A stretch of DNA of 64,000 nt from Diprion similis (taxonomy: Eukaryota; Arthropoda; Insecta; Hymenoptera; Diprionidae). The stretch covers positions 3,844,001-3,908,000 of the forward strand of contig NC_060105.1 of assembly GCF_021155765.1 (NCBI RefSeq), in the 5' to 3' direction. The notes beneath the pieces were generated by a model. It saw only the letters and a list, made by a program, of their open reading frames with translations. It was not told where the DNA came from and made no database searches. Below are positions 1-12,420 of this stretch, one piece after another. Position numbers and translations under genes: made by a program. Numbering within the stretch: the stretch's first letter is position 1; the number at the start of each line of letters is the position of its first letter.

Positions 1-1310
1 CTGCTCCAGGCACGCGTCTACGATGCTGCATCTTTACGAGCTGCCTGAAAGACGATCATTGCTGTTCTGCATGTTGAAAGATTGTCATGAAGTTTTTTTT
101 TTATATTCTACATTTGTTCAGTGAAATAATTTGAACTTTGGCGGATAGTTATACTAGATCTTTTACCATGAAAATCAAGAGTTAGATATATTAATGAAAT
201 TCTATAAAATGCTTCAAATTAAAACAACAATGTTTTAGTATGACATTGATCTTTGATATCAGAATTGTTGATTTCCCCACCGTCTTCTTCGTCTGATTGA
301 TCTGGGTCTTGTTCTGTACTTGTTTTTTTACTTGTAAATATATGAATATAATAATTTGTTAATGTCTAGATAATAATTTTTACATAACTTTCTTAGTTTT
401 TTTCTTTATTCACAATACCTAGACTTTCTGCTGAATTAATTGTTGTGTCATCGACGGATTTAATTGAACAACAAGTTTATTATCTGATTCATTTCAACCA
501 TAGTCAGTAGGATAAAATTCATTCGGTTGCGGGAGACAAGCATGCCTCGAAAGATTTTGTAAATTTTGATTTGAACAAAATTTTCTCCGGCTGACTGTGG
601 TTGGGAAAAGTCAGATAATAAATTTGTTTCTCAATTGAATCCACCGATGACATAGCAATCAACTCAGAAAAAAATCTCGGTATTATAAATAAAACATAAA
701 ACATTATACATAAATAATTATTTAATCATTACTACATTTTTATATTTATATATCTACAGATGAAGAAATAAATACAAAACGAGACGAAGACGACAATGCT
801 GAAATCAATAGTTCTGATATTAAAGATTTCAATGTAATAATGGATGAATGTTCATAGAATTACCTTTGTCAAACAAAATGAGCATACGTTATACAGCATG
901 CACATTTTAAATATAGAATTCTTTCAAGTGAAAATCAATAAGTAATTTTTTCACCTTAACTTACAACTATTCAATAAAAGAATAGACTGAAATTTTGGGA
1001 AATGACGGTGTAATATTACTTCGGCTTTGAGATTTCCGAATATTGGTGCGGATTTTCTCGGAATTAATCCTTAATGTCATTGTAAAAGATTGTTTTTCTT
1101 ATCGTAAATCATTTTATCGAATTTCATCGATATATTTAAGTCTCGATTTTAACGGTAGAAGATTTAGTACAACTATTCACCAAAGTATAAATTAATATAC
1201 TGAACAAACATGTAACATAAAAAAAAAAGAAAAAAACTTCATTATAGTCATTCGACTATTTCGAACAACAACGATCGTCTTTTAGGCAGGACGTAAAGAT
1301 GCAGCTTCAT
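1..1310. repeat. Large imperfect palindrome (inverted duplication) with inner hairpin
   Basis: Three blocks on the left reappear reverse-complemented on the right. Positions 25-60 match 1265-1305, about 240-345 match about 735-830, and 425-520 match 580-670. The inner pair is the best: arms of about 95 nt around a loop of about 60 nt, for example tgtcatcg at 446-453 against cgatgaca at 645-652. The middle blocks both encode an acidic stretch of the form EIN-S-DIKD in opposite directions, so a gene-like segment seems to have been duplicated head to head. Spacing between blocks differs, which points to later insertions or deletions. It could be a foldback transposon, an inverted gene duplication or a long-hairpin RNA locus; the sequence does not decide. 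Confidence 0.7.
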
Positions 1311-1339
1311 AGGCTTCGAAGACGACCTTCGTTGAATCT

Positions 1340-1950
1340 TAGAGCGGTTCAAATAGGGCATTATTTCAGATTCCGCTCTCCACTAAAATTTTTGTACTTT
1401 TCACTAAAGAATAGCTCAAGTAAAAGGGCTGGGCTGATAAAAATTTTTTACTACCGCCTCGAGCACATCGAAATTTCGAAAAAACGCTATCCTAGGGAAT
1501 TTCAAAATTGAGATATCCTTGAATCCTTCAGCGGCTATGTTTAATTTGTATGACGAAACAAAAGTTATTGTAAGACCTGGCATGCGTGCAGTTTTTTATA
1601 GTGCCGAAAAATCTGCATTGAAGTTCATTGCAATGTTTAAAAGTTAAGAAACTTCTTCATCTAAGACTTTCAAGATAGATATTTTAGTACTCGAAAAAAT
1701 CGCACGCCTCTCAGGACTCGTAAAAACTTCTGTTTCGTCACACAAAACATATCCACCGAAGGATTCAAGAAATATCTCAAATTTGAAGTTCTCGAAAATA
1801 GGCTTTTTTTGAAATTCCATCGTCGTTGAGACAGAAGTAAAAGAAAATTTTCATCCCAGCCATTTAGCGTTATCTATTTTTTAGTAAAAAAGTGCAAGAA
1901 TCTCGGAGAAGACCGAAAACCAAAAGAAAGGCCCTTTCTTGAACCACCCT
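1340..1950. repeat. Second imperfect palindrome (foldback element, about 290-nt arms)
   Basis: The left arm (about 1345-1640) and the reverse complement of the right arm (about 1950-1655) align almost throughout. Shared words include ggttcaa, ggctggg, gaatttcaaaa, cttgaatccttc and tgacgaaac. The centre lies near 1645 with almost no loop. The right outer end reads gaaccaccctgtg, which resembles a terminal inverted repeat of a short non-autonomous DNA transposon; the matching outermost bases on the left have decayed. It starts within about 40 bp of the first palindrome. No convincing protein frame lies inside. Confidence 0.7.
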
Positions 1951-2345
1951 GTGAAATGTATCCTGTAGATGGAAGACTATTATTTTTGTGTTTCTCACTA
2001 TAAAAAATAGCATTCTAAACAATTTTATCCCCGCAGGCATGAATATTGAAAATATTTTTTCACCCTTACTTATGTCGGCGGAAATAGAATTTCGTCGTGG
2101 AATTTAGGCAGAAGACGATATTTTCGAGGCTTCTTATATTTCAATTAATCCCTTCGATAAGTTTCGCATATGCGGCTATACATTATTTAGTCAATTTCCT
2201 GCTGTAAATTGTAACCCTCCTGCAACCCCCCGTCGTAGCGGTGCGTTTTTAAGGCGTGTACATTACTGTTTTGTGATACACGGATAACTAGTACAAAAAA
2301 ACGAAGCCTACGGAAATGGTGTAATGAAATATGTCGTTACCTCCC

Positions 2346-2478
2346 GGACTAAATCACTCGACCCATCGACCTCTCGAACTCTCGGTCACAGGATCCCTGG
2401 ATCACTCGATCTCCCGATCACTGGATCACTCGAGCACTCGATCACTCGATCACTGGACCACTCGATCACTCGATCAAG
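2346..2478. repeat. Minisatellite, 9-10 bp unit (gatcactcg/gatcactgg)
   Basis: A run of about 13 degenerate copies of gatcactcg or gatcactgg. Because the unit is close to 9-10 bp, several frames stay open and give artificial S/D/H/R-rich peptides; I do not call a gene here. The left third is more degenerate than the right. Confidence 0.8.
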
Positions 2479-2480
2479 CG

Positions 2481-2863
2481 CAGGATGGCGTCAATTTTAC
2501 CCAAAGAAAATTCCCTGAATCTTTCCGTCAAAAACTACAGAATTCCCTCCCAGATTCCCATAAATATTAGGCAATGTTGGGCAGTTTTTATGACTAAAAG
2601 TTCCAGAAGTTGTGCAACTTGAATATATAAATTTGAATGTAAAAAACACATAGTATTGCTTCGTTTCACAAGAATAATTAGAAATCGAACGCGATACCAT
2701 TTCCGAAAGTTAGCTCAACTGAATTTACGAAGCATAGCTAAAGATTGAAAAAGATTTGTAAAAACTGTCCGTATTACTTTAGGATCCATAATAATTCCCC
2801 GACTTTTCCCGATAAACGAAACTCCCCGAAAATCCCCGGTTTTCCCGGTCTATCGCCACCTTG
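2481..2863. mobile_element. Decayed short DNA-transposon-like element
   Basis: The ends read caggatggcg (2481-2490) and cgccaccttg (2854-2863). Reverse-complemented, these agree at 8 of 10 positions. The interior carries repeated variants of 'ttcccggt', 'ccccgaaaa' and 'attccctgaa', a composition typical of insect non-autonomous DNA elements that end in gggaaaaccggg-like sequence. There is no clear target-site duplication and no transposase. It lies directly against the minisatellite, which may have grown from its flank. Confidence 0.4.
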
Positions 2864-4601
2864 ATTATGAATCGTCGCGCAAATGACGCGTCTGATTCCC
2901 GTGATTAATCTACGCGCAAAAAGGCGCGGCAGATTAATCCGTAAAAAAATCTTAAATGTCTAGGACTTGTCGCAAAATTCTGTAGAAAACCAATTCGCAT
3001 CTGCGTCTTTTTGAATCCGACACATTGCGATGCGAATTGTTGTTCCGAGATGCGAGTCAAGTCCGGGAGGGAGGTTGGAGGGCATGCATTATTGTGTGGC
3101 GTGACGGTCGGCGGTCCTCTTCGACACGAAGTCTTCGAGCTCAGCATCTCTCCCCATCTAGCGTACCACGGAACGCGATAGATGGTCCAGAGATGCGTTT
3201 TGCCCAGTCAGACGATCACAGAGATCAATTGAATGAAGTAATTATAGATAATGTCTAAATAATTGAATTCAATGAGGATTGAAAAATGGTAGCAAAGTAA
3301 CAAGAAATGGGAAATTGAACCTCGTTAAATTTGAAAGTTTACTAATAAATAGTTCGGAAACTTTTATATCCGGTCTTGCATGTGTTTCTGGATGAAAATC
3401 ACTGTGATCATTTGACGCTGTGGATTACAAAAGTTAATAACATCGCGGTGCATCGCGACCTTCCTACCCTCGCCTGATTCCCAACGGAACCACCCAACAG
3501 AAATGTTTTAAAGAAATTCACACGCACATCCACATCAAACCCTGCGACGGATCCCACAACGACCACCTACCTACCCGATTACCTATATTCGCTCTAAACG
3601 ATTCTCCATTTTTTCCAACACACATCATTCATCCTCATTTGCGCCGTGGTCACCGTGACTTACTTTTTCATTACCTGTGGGGAGCAAAACGTTTTTGTAC
3701 CATAGTCAGCGAGAGTATTATTTTAAACATTGCTGGCGGACTATCGGTACATCAACCTTTTGTAAAATGGATTAAAAACATCCTGTATGCTTATCAGCAT
3801 TTTTCTAAGCGAGCTAAGTCTGTGGTTGTTCTATAGTTGCTGGGCATTAAAAAATTGAAATTCAAGATTCAAGATATATCATGCAAGCTGATTACGTTAC
3901 GTTATGCCAGACTTTGAAACGTCATCAATTAAACAATCATTGGAATATGTTTAAACCTCAGGTTTATCCATCACTTAAACGACATCATTGTAATTATATA
4001 ATCTGTAACTAAACACAATCTGTTTTCGCGAATGTTGAGTAAGTGATGGTAACCTGTCGCGATGCTCATTCCACTTTCAGCAACGTGCAAAATTTTTAAC
4101 TTTGAGTAACTGTGGTAAAATAGGTCAAGTCTGATAAGAAAGAAAAAGAAAACGAAATTCATTGACTGAATAATTCAAGCACCGTTGAGATCGCGAATGA
4201 GCCTATCCATGCAGCTAAGAAATCGAAGATTTGTACAACAATTTTTACCGCCACGCCACGTGACAAAGGAGTCCCAGGGAATTAATACCCGTAACCTAAA
4301 CACATGCAAACTCACCAACGTTGCTGAGTAATGGAGAAGTTACTCGGATGTCTCTGCTTAACTCTGGAAAAAATGAAAAAGGAAGCTTGAATTAATTCAG
4401 CAGACTAGATTTTCTATTATTACTGTTGTCTACTTCCATATTTGTGTGCCGCATGTTACACGTTGACAAAAATTAGGTTTCAAATGCAGTACGTTGAATT
4501 TTAAACAATAATTGAAATAAGTTTTCTTACCTCCTCCGGGTTGCTCCATACTTTAGATGTATGTGTAGTAGTCCTCGTGGCTTCTCAGGATGTACGGTGG
4601 T

Positions 4602-4645
4602 CACACACTTTTCACACTTTTCACACTTTTCACACTTTTCACACT
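4602..4645. repeat. Microsatellite (cacactttt)n
   Basis: Four to five near-perfect 9-bp copies of cacactttt. The open frame through it on the minus strand (repeated CEK) is a product of the repeat. Confidence 0.85.
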
Positions 4646-6644
4646 GCAATGAGAATATAATAAAATAATAACAGGCTAATAAAATAAGAAGAGAATATAT
4701 TGAATAAATGCATAAAATTACTGAGCAGCTAAAATCATGTACGATCAAAAGGGACACAGTAATTAAAAATCATATCGAATGTGTACCTTTTAGTTTTATT
4801 CACTGCATAGCGGGTGATTTAATTTTTATTGTGCTGTCGGAGATCTATTGATTGGATTACGCCATTTGGATCATCTCTGAATGTGGTCGATAGTGCTGCA
4901 ATATAGTGTGCTCCTGTTAACAGGCCAGAAATAAGAAAACATTTTATTAGTATTTGTCTTGTAAAATTAATATACAAACGTTAAAAAATTACCGTTATTT
5001 TTTGTAAATATGACTAAGAAGAATACTAGAATACTAATCAATTTTAGCTAGCTGATAAATTTCTCCGATTGAAAGTAGCCCAGAAGTATAATCAAGAATG
5101 ATTTCAAACTTGTACCTGCTTTCTAGTCTTCCACAAATTTGCGAGCTTTTCAACTTCTGCATTTTGTTTTCCAACGTATATTACCAGGGTCACTCAATGC
5201 GGATACTTGCTAACTTCGTTCATTCTTGCAGTTGTTCAATTCTGTAACCAGGGGAAGAACAAAACCGTAACATATTAATAATATCTGATTTAATTCAACA
5301 CCCATTACAAATAATCGGTGAAAAATGATTGGGATTGTTTTATACCTGTTGTTAATATGTAATAAATTCATCAGTTCCGCTACCGAGTGATGTCTTACAA
5401 GATTTATTGACGAGGCCTTTCAATCTAGGTGCTATATGTTGCTAACGCCAATCAACGTTGCTGCAGTTTCTTTCTGCAATCAGGTAAGACAAAAAAATAT
5501 TTTATTAGTACTTAATGTAACTGTAATAACGATTTGAACAGCATTAAAAATTCACCATATTTGTCCAACACATAATCTGTACGAGGAAGCAGTAACAGTT
5601 GACGATTTAGGTTTACTCGAAATTTCGAAACGAATTAGTAACGCCATTGATGCGTTAACTTTTGCTAAATGTAATAAAGGATTACGAAATCGAGGATCCC
5701 GCTAGCGATCGATCTCCAGAAAGAAATTCGGAGACACATGCAATCGCTCACAGTTTTTTCTTTCATAAGAAACGACGCCAAAATCAACGACGCAATAAAA
5801 TTTTCATTCCACAAACGTGTGTTCACGTGAGAGACGCGATCCGCGAACAAACATCCGAGAAACAACTCGCACGGAGGTCACCTTCGGCAGGGCCTGTTTT
5901 ATCCGAGAATCAGCACTTATCAAGGCATTTTCTCATCACAAAACGATTATGATTATGCAGGATAATAATTATACTCGATTCCAAGGTCATTCACACTTTT
6001 TATGTTGTAGCATGACTGCCTAAACGGACCGAGTAAAGCTAGAAAACAATTGCAACTACGCACTTACCGAGAATCAGCCGCGCAAACAATAACAAACGAC
6101 ACGCGACGCGGAGAGTCGAGAATCGAAATTGCTAGAAGCTGAAGTTGCACACAGATTGAAAATTTTAAACACTAAACTCACCTTTGCTGTCCCCGGCTGT
6201 TTTTATTTCAGTAAAACCATTCTGTAATGGTCCATACGCTGCATGCCGTTCGTACACTGATAAAAGTGAGCTTCTTGGAAAAACACTGATCGAAAAACGT
6301 TACACAGCCTTTTTTTGACCATAAGGTATCGGCGCTTGGCCATGTCCCGAATACATATAGACTGTACATGGCGAATTCTCGACTAAAGCGGCTTGCGTCT
6401 TCTCGTCACGGCTGCTCGGAAGCGACTGACGCCGCGCTACGCTCGGAAACAAGTCTCAACCGGTCGGAAACGCCATGCGAGCTGCGCCCAACGCGGTTAA
6501 ATGGTAGAAAAATTGCCGTTTCACGCGGTATCAGGCGTCGACTGAAATTTTCTGGCGACTTCCGACCAAATAAAATATGAACGAGGCTGTTTTTTTACGT
6601 ACAGCGAACAACCGAATGTAGCAGCAGCAAAAATGCTCTGATCT

Positions 6645-6669
6645 CCCCCCCCCCCCCCCCCCCCCCCCC
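6645..6669. repeat. Homopolymer run of 25 C
   Basis: An uninterrupted C-run (G on the minus strand), followed by tcc. It could form a G-quadruplex or i-motif, and its length is likely to be unreliable in any assembly. Confidence 0.9.
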
Positions 6670-8253
6670 TCCTGACGCCGTTCACACGTACTTCGCAAGC
6701 AGCCAATGAGAGCATTCTGCTCTGTTTACTGCGCATGAAAAACAGCTTAAAGCTAAAGGGGAAATGTGAAAAAAAAACAAACAATAACCTTCTCTTTTGT
6801 CAATGTATAAACATAGGACTGGAGCTAATAACATAATATTGCCGGTTACTCATCTATACACCACTATATGTACGTGAATGTAGATTTGTAGATAGTCGTA
6901 TTTGGATGTAAGGATTTTATATCAACCGTGGGTGCATTTATCATCCAGGCGCCTTGATAACTCTTTCCAAAAACATATTTTACGTCAGAGAACGCTACTG
7001 TATTCATGTCACCATTGGAATCGGGAATTGAAAGAACATATGTTTTAGGGATCGTGTTCAAAATTATTGGCAGGTGATTCTGATCTACTCAAATATTTTA
7101 CGCGATGATATTTGTTGCGGTAATGTCCCGAAAAATTTCACGATTTTTTCATTTGTTAGGTATTTGTTAAGCATGTACTACACTCGATTCTTTCATCAGT
7201 ATGCGATTAACCAGACGCTCAGGAATTACCGGCATCAAATTAAATAATATATGGGTTGGGTTCAAGATGAAGGACTTTTACAAGCCATCTTGCCACGGCA
7301 TAGGCAATATAATGATAGCATCACTTCCATATAATAATTTTGACGACAGAAACAACCAATATTTAAATATTTCAATCACTCATATCGACAATGATGTTCG
7401 TTTTTACACAATTCCGATTTTCCTCAATAGAATATCGGTTACCCAAAAGAAAGTTACAGCTTCCGATATGGGGACGGAAAATATTGTTACATATTTGTTC
7501 GTTTCATTATTATAAATATACTGTATTGAATACGATAGATCAGAACTATCTTCTCATATTTTTTACTGAAAATGCTAATATACGTTTATATAATCAACAT
7601 CTTGTCAACGGGTTTTGACGGGATTTTTGCTATTATTACATTATAAACAATGGACAATTGAGGAGCAATCAAAACGGCATGATCTTAACGGTTTACTGCC
7701 AATTTGGCTGCGAATCTTCGCGTCCTACTCGTATATAATTCCACAATTAAAATCATTAAATTATTGATTCCGGAACGGATTTACCTTCTGCAGATGCCGA
7801 AACGCCGAACCCGCACAGCTGATCCTAATAATAAAGCATAACGAGTGAATCGCATGGATTTAAAGATCCCGTTTAGTTCTGACGTTCGTCTTTTAAAATT
7901 ATTCAATTTTGCATATCGCGCACGATAATACACAGAGATCATAGCTATAAGAGAAAAGATATATGTTCTACATACCCAGAATAAAGCTTTATGATATAAT
8001 ATAAGAATATGGATTTGAAATGCGAGCTACAGGGCATCCAACATGTTGTAAATGAATGAAAAAGTTAGCCTCAGCCACCTGCAGTAAATACCTATATTGC
8101 AGATCGAATGAAACTGCTGCCAATATACGAAAATAAAAATATATAAAGAGAAGTGATACAAGAAGCTTTTATATTTTTAATCATACGTGTTTAAGCGTAT
8201 TGTTTATAGTATTTTAATCATATTATATATATATTTATACCACCACTCTAACC

Positions 8254-9734
8254 ATGTCCAACAAATTTGACGCGTAAGTAGGATAACCGTACTGATCATC
8301 GTTATATGTGTATTCCCCAATCCCATAACCATATGCAAACCAGGGGTTATGTTTTGTGTCTTCAATTCTAACCGAAGATCACCGTCCTTCGCAGTTATCA
8401 TGTGATAGTTTTCCAAAAAAATATTACGACCTATTTTTCATAAATCCTTCTAAATTCGGAAGACGGGCAAACAAGCTGAACTCAATTGTCGCTTCTAAAA
8501 TCCTTTCTGCTGTACAAATATACCGCTCAGGCTGTAACAATTTATCCACACATTTGAATAATTCTAATGTGACAACTTTTTAAGGATAAATCGAGTAACA
8601 AGACACACTAATTGGCCGCGTGTTATTCTTCCAGCTTGAAGACAAGCGACGACAGCGGTGATGACGATTCGCAGTCCAGAGATAATCAGCGAGCTGAAAA
8701 AGACACATTGGTATTCAGTTTTGGGAATGAAAGTCATACCTTAGTAACAATCATCGTACTCGCAGTTATGTTTTTTCCAATTACTTAACTCAACTATTGT
8801 TACAGCCTCCCATAGAGATAAGTCCAAACGAGCACAAACTCCAGTACGCGTATTGCCTCTGGTACAGCAGACGGAACCCTGGGAAACAAACAAATATCCA
8901 AAGTTATGACCAGAATTTAAAGCTAGTTGGAAGGTTTGCTAGTGTAGAACAATTTTGGGGCCTCTACAGCCACTTAGTCAGACCTTCGGAACTCACTACA
9001 CACACAGATTTCCATTTATTCAAAGCTGGAATTAAACCGATGTGGGAGGTTCGTATAAGTCCTCGAGAAAGCTTGGAAAATGTTGAAAATGACGAAATGT
9101 GGAATAATTCAATTGAACGTCTTAAAACTTAGTGAAATCAAACCTCAGATTAAGAAAATCTTTGCCGTTTTTGCACAAACCAATGCGAAGGAGCCGATGA
9201 ATAATTATCTGTTTTTCTCAAAGGACGAAGCTAATCAAAGAGGAGGAAAGTGGATTGTGAGGTTAAGAAAAGGTTTAGTTTCGCGCTGCTGGGAAAATCT
9301 TGTGATGGCAATGTTAGGTGAGCAATTTATGGTTGGCGAGGAAATATGTGGCGCAGTCGTATCAATACGATTTCAGGTGAGGCATTAGTATTTCAACACT
9401 TGTTAAAAAACAAATTTGCACGCAATGAAATGTTATTCATACTACTTACCATTTCGTTTCTTTTTTTTTTTCCAGGAAGATATAATCTGCGTGTGGAACA
9501 AAACTGCATCGGATGCTGCAACTACAGCCAGGATTAGAGATACGTTGAGGCGTGTGTTATATCTTCCCGCCAGTGCCTCTATGGAATATAAGACTCACAA
9601 CGATAGCCTCAAGTAAATGTTTTGGTATTTTAACGGTAAATTATTCCACTGATTTTCATGCTATGCGTTTACTCAATTATTTTTAAAAAAATTTCAGGTA
9701 CCTTAATATGATACCGCAACACCAACATCACTGA
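8254..9734 (+). CDS. eIF4E2: eIF4E type 2 / 4E homologous protein (4EHP)
   Basis: Cap-binding translational repressor: it binds the mRNA 5' cap without recruiting eIF4G and acts in the cytoplasm with GIGYF-type partners. The coding exons are 8254-8273, 8635-8710, 8806-9048, 9224-9376, 9476-9612 and 9698-9734, giving 221 aa (the human protein is about 245). The start is the short first exon MSNKFDA, followed by the acidic LKTSDDSGDDD, as in vertebrate 4EHP. The core contains CLWYSRRNPG, FASVEQFWGLYSHLVRP, FHLFKAGIKPMWED, GGKWIVRLRKG and CWENLVMAMLGEQF. The aromatic cap-stacking position carries Tyr/Cys-Leu-Trp rather than the eIF4E-1 pattern, and MWED supplies the second stacking Trp. The tail ends in QHQHH. 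All introns follow GT-AG. I am very sure of the family. Confidence 0.95.
8262..8565 (-). CDS. Possible terminal exons of an unidentified gene antisense to 4EHP
   Basis: On the minus strand, an acceptor-like ttag near 8565 opens a frame of about 45 codons (containing LFKCVDKLLQPERY, then LFARLPNLEGFMKNR). A GT donor (gtcgtaat, about 8440) and an AG acceptor (cggttag, about 8373) bound a possible intron of about 70 nt. This joins in frame to a second stretch (NPWFAYGYGIGEYTYNDD, then LLDMVRVVV) ending in TAA. The two parts share one frame across the intron, which is better than chance. However, I found no upstream exon and recognise no family. The 3' end overlaps the first coding exon of 4EHP on the other strand. 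Confidence 0.3.
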
Positions 9735-11650
9735 CTGACGATATCCTAACTTGTCGTTTGTTAAAGATTATTGTGCTATAGTGGGGCGTGATATGCAAAA
9801 GCCTTGAAATTAAAACATTTTCTAAATGCATATAATTGCGGTTAGTTCTACTATGTCCACCTGCGACGATGATCTCAAGCTACGACTAGAGAAAAGTTCT
9901 GGAGTACAAAGAAAAGCAATTGTAATATTTAGCAGTTTTTTCTACAATCCATCTAGGTACCCTGTTTCTCCGACAGCTGACTTTTCATCTGTAAACTGAG
10001 CAATGCCAGCGGCGTAAAACAGTCTGTTGCAAAAAAATATTATGCCAAGAGGTACGATTATTACCTATCAATTTATTGAATCTGTTTATTGAGTACGCAA
10101 TGGGATTATATTTTTATACGACAATTTACTTTAAGATTTACAATCAATCGAATTTTACACATTTCAAGCAATCACCACATCTGTCAAGTGTAATGTTTTC
10201 CACTATCTGCGAAAATTTGAGAAAAAATTCTTTCCAATTTTTACTACTAAATTTTCTCACTTAATATCCTTCGATAATTTTAATCATAATACTCAACATT
10301 CTAAATCACTTGCTGATTCGATTTAGTTAAGAAGGTCCACATGCTATGGAGCTTAAGTCATTGTAGTTAGTATTCTTTACTGTATTGTTAAGTACTATTG
10401 AACTGAACTTCCGCGTTAATGATAGAGAATATTAAATGTACATTTATTATGGCTTTGATTGTTCAATAGTGTGTATCATATTTATCATTTATATGAAGTG
10501 GCAAATAATAATTAGATGACATTAATACGATGACTATTTCTTACTCTAAGGAATAATATATCGTCAGGTTGCTGATTTCCGACCGCTTCTCAAGTAAAAA
10601 ATGCAAAGTCAAGGTGGTCAGTATCGCGCAAGCTACGTATATATGGTATTATAATGTCCAGCTATTATTATTAAGATGATGTTTTAAAGATTTTCGAAGA
10701 TCAAGCAAATGTTTATTATTCGATTGGTACATACCTGTATTATACGTTTTCCCCCTCATTTTTTGTAATAAAAACCGATGTGTAAAAGAATTTTTATTTC
10801 ATTTTTTCTCTAACTGAATGTCACCATGATGATTTTGTAAATGGTTTTAATTGCAATTAATGTTATTAATCACGCCCTACAAAGCACATTTTCCGTTTTT
10901 CGAAAAAGTGGACAAGAATTGTCTGCCTCATTTCATGTTAAATATAATAGCGGCATGTAAAAAACAATTTCAAAAGCTAACTTACTTGTGTGAATATATG
11001 AACATGAATCAACCAATGCAACAGAATGCATCTACTACATAGATAAACAGACGAAAGCAAACAATTTTTATTTATTGTTCATTGTATAGAAAAAAAAGAA
11101 ATATAGCATTGTTCTGTTTACCTCTCTGTAAATGTATAATATAAATTTTTGAAAATTTTCCTCTGCCGGATTTCTCAAAATAATTTACTCCCCCTAGTTT
11201 TAAACCGTCATCCTTTATTCCTACCGCTTTAAGTATTAACATATGTGCATGCTAGCATTGTCGAAAGAGATTACAGAGTAGTCACACAAAAATGAAAAAT
11301 AGTACAAATATTTACTATGTAATCTAACGCATAGCATGCATGTCCACAAAATATAAGAGAATTGTGAAAAAAAAGGAACCAAAACTTCACTCATGAAATT
11401 AACTTAAAGTACTTAATTTTTTTATATTGTAACGTACATTCACTAACTAGATGGCAGAACGTTTGTGATAATGCTCAATTCACTCTGTACTTTGTCTACT
11501 AAACGATTATCTTTGTGAACCTTTTATAAATCATTTTCTTTCTTTATTTCTCGTTTTTTTTTTTCTTGTACTTTTAATATCATACTTTTATAGTGATTAT
11601 ATTAAAATGAAAGATTTTGTGAACAAAATTATCATACTCAAGTTTTGTTT
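9735..11650. other. 3' UTR of 4EHP and intergenic sequence
   Basis: AT-rich sequence after the 4EHP stop. A candidate polyadenylation signal (aataaa) lies near 10767. There is no frame with splice partners, and short open frames here have the composition of AT-rich non-coding DNA. Confidence 0.5.
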
Positions 11651-11682
11651 GAGCAACTAAACTGTAAAGAAGAAAAAAATCA

Positions 11683-12420
11683 TTAGTCAAAAAAATAATC
11701 ATCAATTTCGAATGTTATTATACTGAGTCTTCGAATGCTCTTCCTGGGTATACCCAGGCTTAAATATTCCATTATCTCATGTCTCACGCGATAAAAAGTA
11801 GAGTTGTCGCCGGATTCATATTCCTGAATCACTGTGTCCAATAACTTGGAAACAGCACCGATGCTCATGTTTACTAACATTTCGTCTTTGGGAAATCTTC
11901 TTGTTTTATCCACTGGACATATTTGATGCGTGTATGCTATATTATACAACGCGTCAGAACTCACTGTAGAGGAAAGAACAGTTTTCCTCCGAAGAGTTTT
12001 TCAACACTCAAAAACTGTTGGAAAGCCAAGATTTTCTAATAACGTCCCCACAGTTTTTTAGTGTCTTTCAGTTATATTTTGCGATAGTGTATTATTCATT
12101 TTTTCGACCTTTAAGTTGTCGTGATAGACGATGATGATACAGATTGGGCTTTCTTAAAATCCGTATTTCAATCGGCCAACTCGATTTGAATAATGGTATG
12201 TTATTTGCAGTTATTCCTGTACGCGTCTTCTTGGACTTTCTGAAAGTGCTGGTGTTTCCGATACTATACCTATGAACCGGAATACCGGTAAGTTCATCCC
12301 AGCTCCGACTTCCAGTAGTCATCCGTCAACGGATCTTTGACGAAATTCGAATAATTCATAACGTCAGAAGTGCCAAGCTGCTTCACGATATTAAAAATAC
12401 ACGAAACACGAAAATTTTAG
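11683..12420 (-). CDS. Orphan coding-like exons, unidentified protein
   Basis: The minus strand has three protein-like stretches. First (about 12420-12320) comes one with KQLGTSDVMNYSNFVKDP and DDYWKSEL. This overlaps, in a shifted frame, a second stretch with SWDELTGIPVHRYS and further basic sequence, ending in TAA at 12092. After an acceptor-like cctctacag, a third stretch begins with SSDALYNIAYTHQICPVD and ends with FEIDDYFFD then TAA at 11683. A donor inside the second stretch (accg|gtatt) would join to the third in frame. The first and second need a frameshift or an unseen exon. This may be the 3' end of a real gene or a decayed copy. I recognise no family. Confidence 0.3.

Larger units (their letters stand above)
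2867..8253. other. Region without a supportable gene
   Basis: Apart from the microsatellite at 4602-4645 and the C-run at 6645-6669, I see only short isolated frames without splice partners or recognisable motifs. The most protein-like are a minus-strand frame ending near 6864 (residues such as YVLSIPDSNGD and QGAWMINAP) and a plus-strand frame at 7201-7515 (NNIWVGFKMKDFYKPSCHG). Neither resembles a family I know. The last few hundred bases must hold the promoter and 5' leader of the 4EHP gene. Confidence 0.5.

Noticed and set aside
2324-2570. Overlapping open frames rich in RSLDHSITRSLDH
   Set aside because: They are translations of the 9-10 bp minisatellite; several frames stay open for the same reason and none has splice partners.
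5662-5952. 96-codon plus-strand open frame
   Set aside because: Basic low-complexity composition, no known motif, no splice partners and competing frames on the other strand.
7201-7515. 104-codon plus-strand open frame
   Set aside because: Reasonable composition but no recognisable family, partner exons or signal; listed only within the region description.
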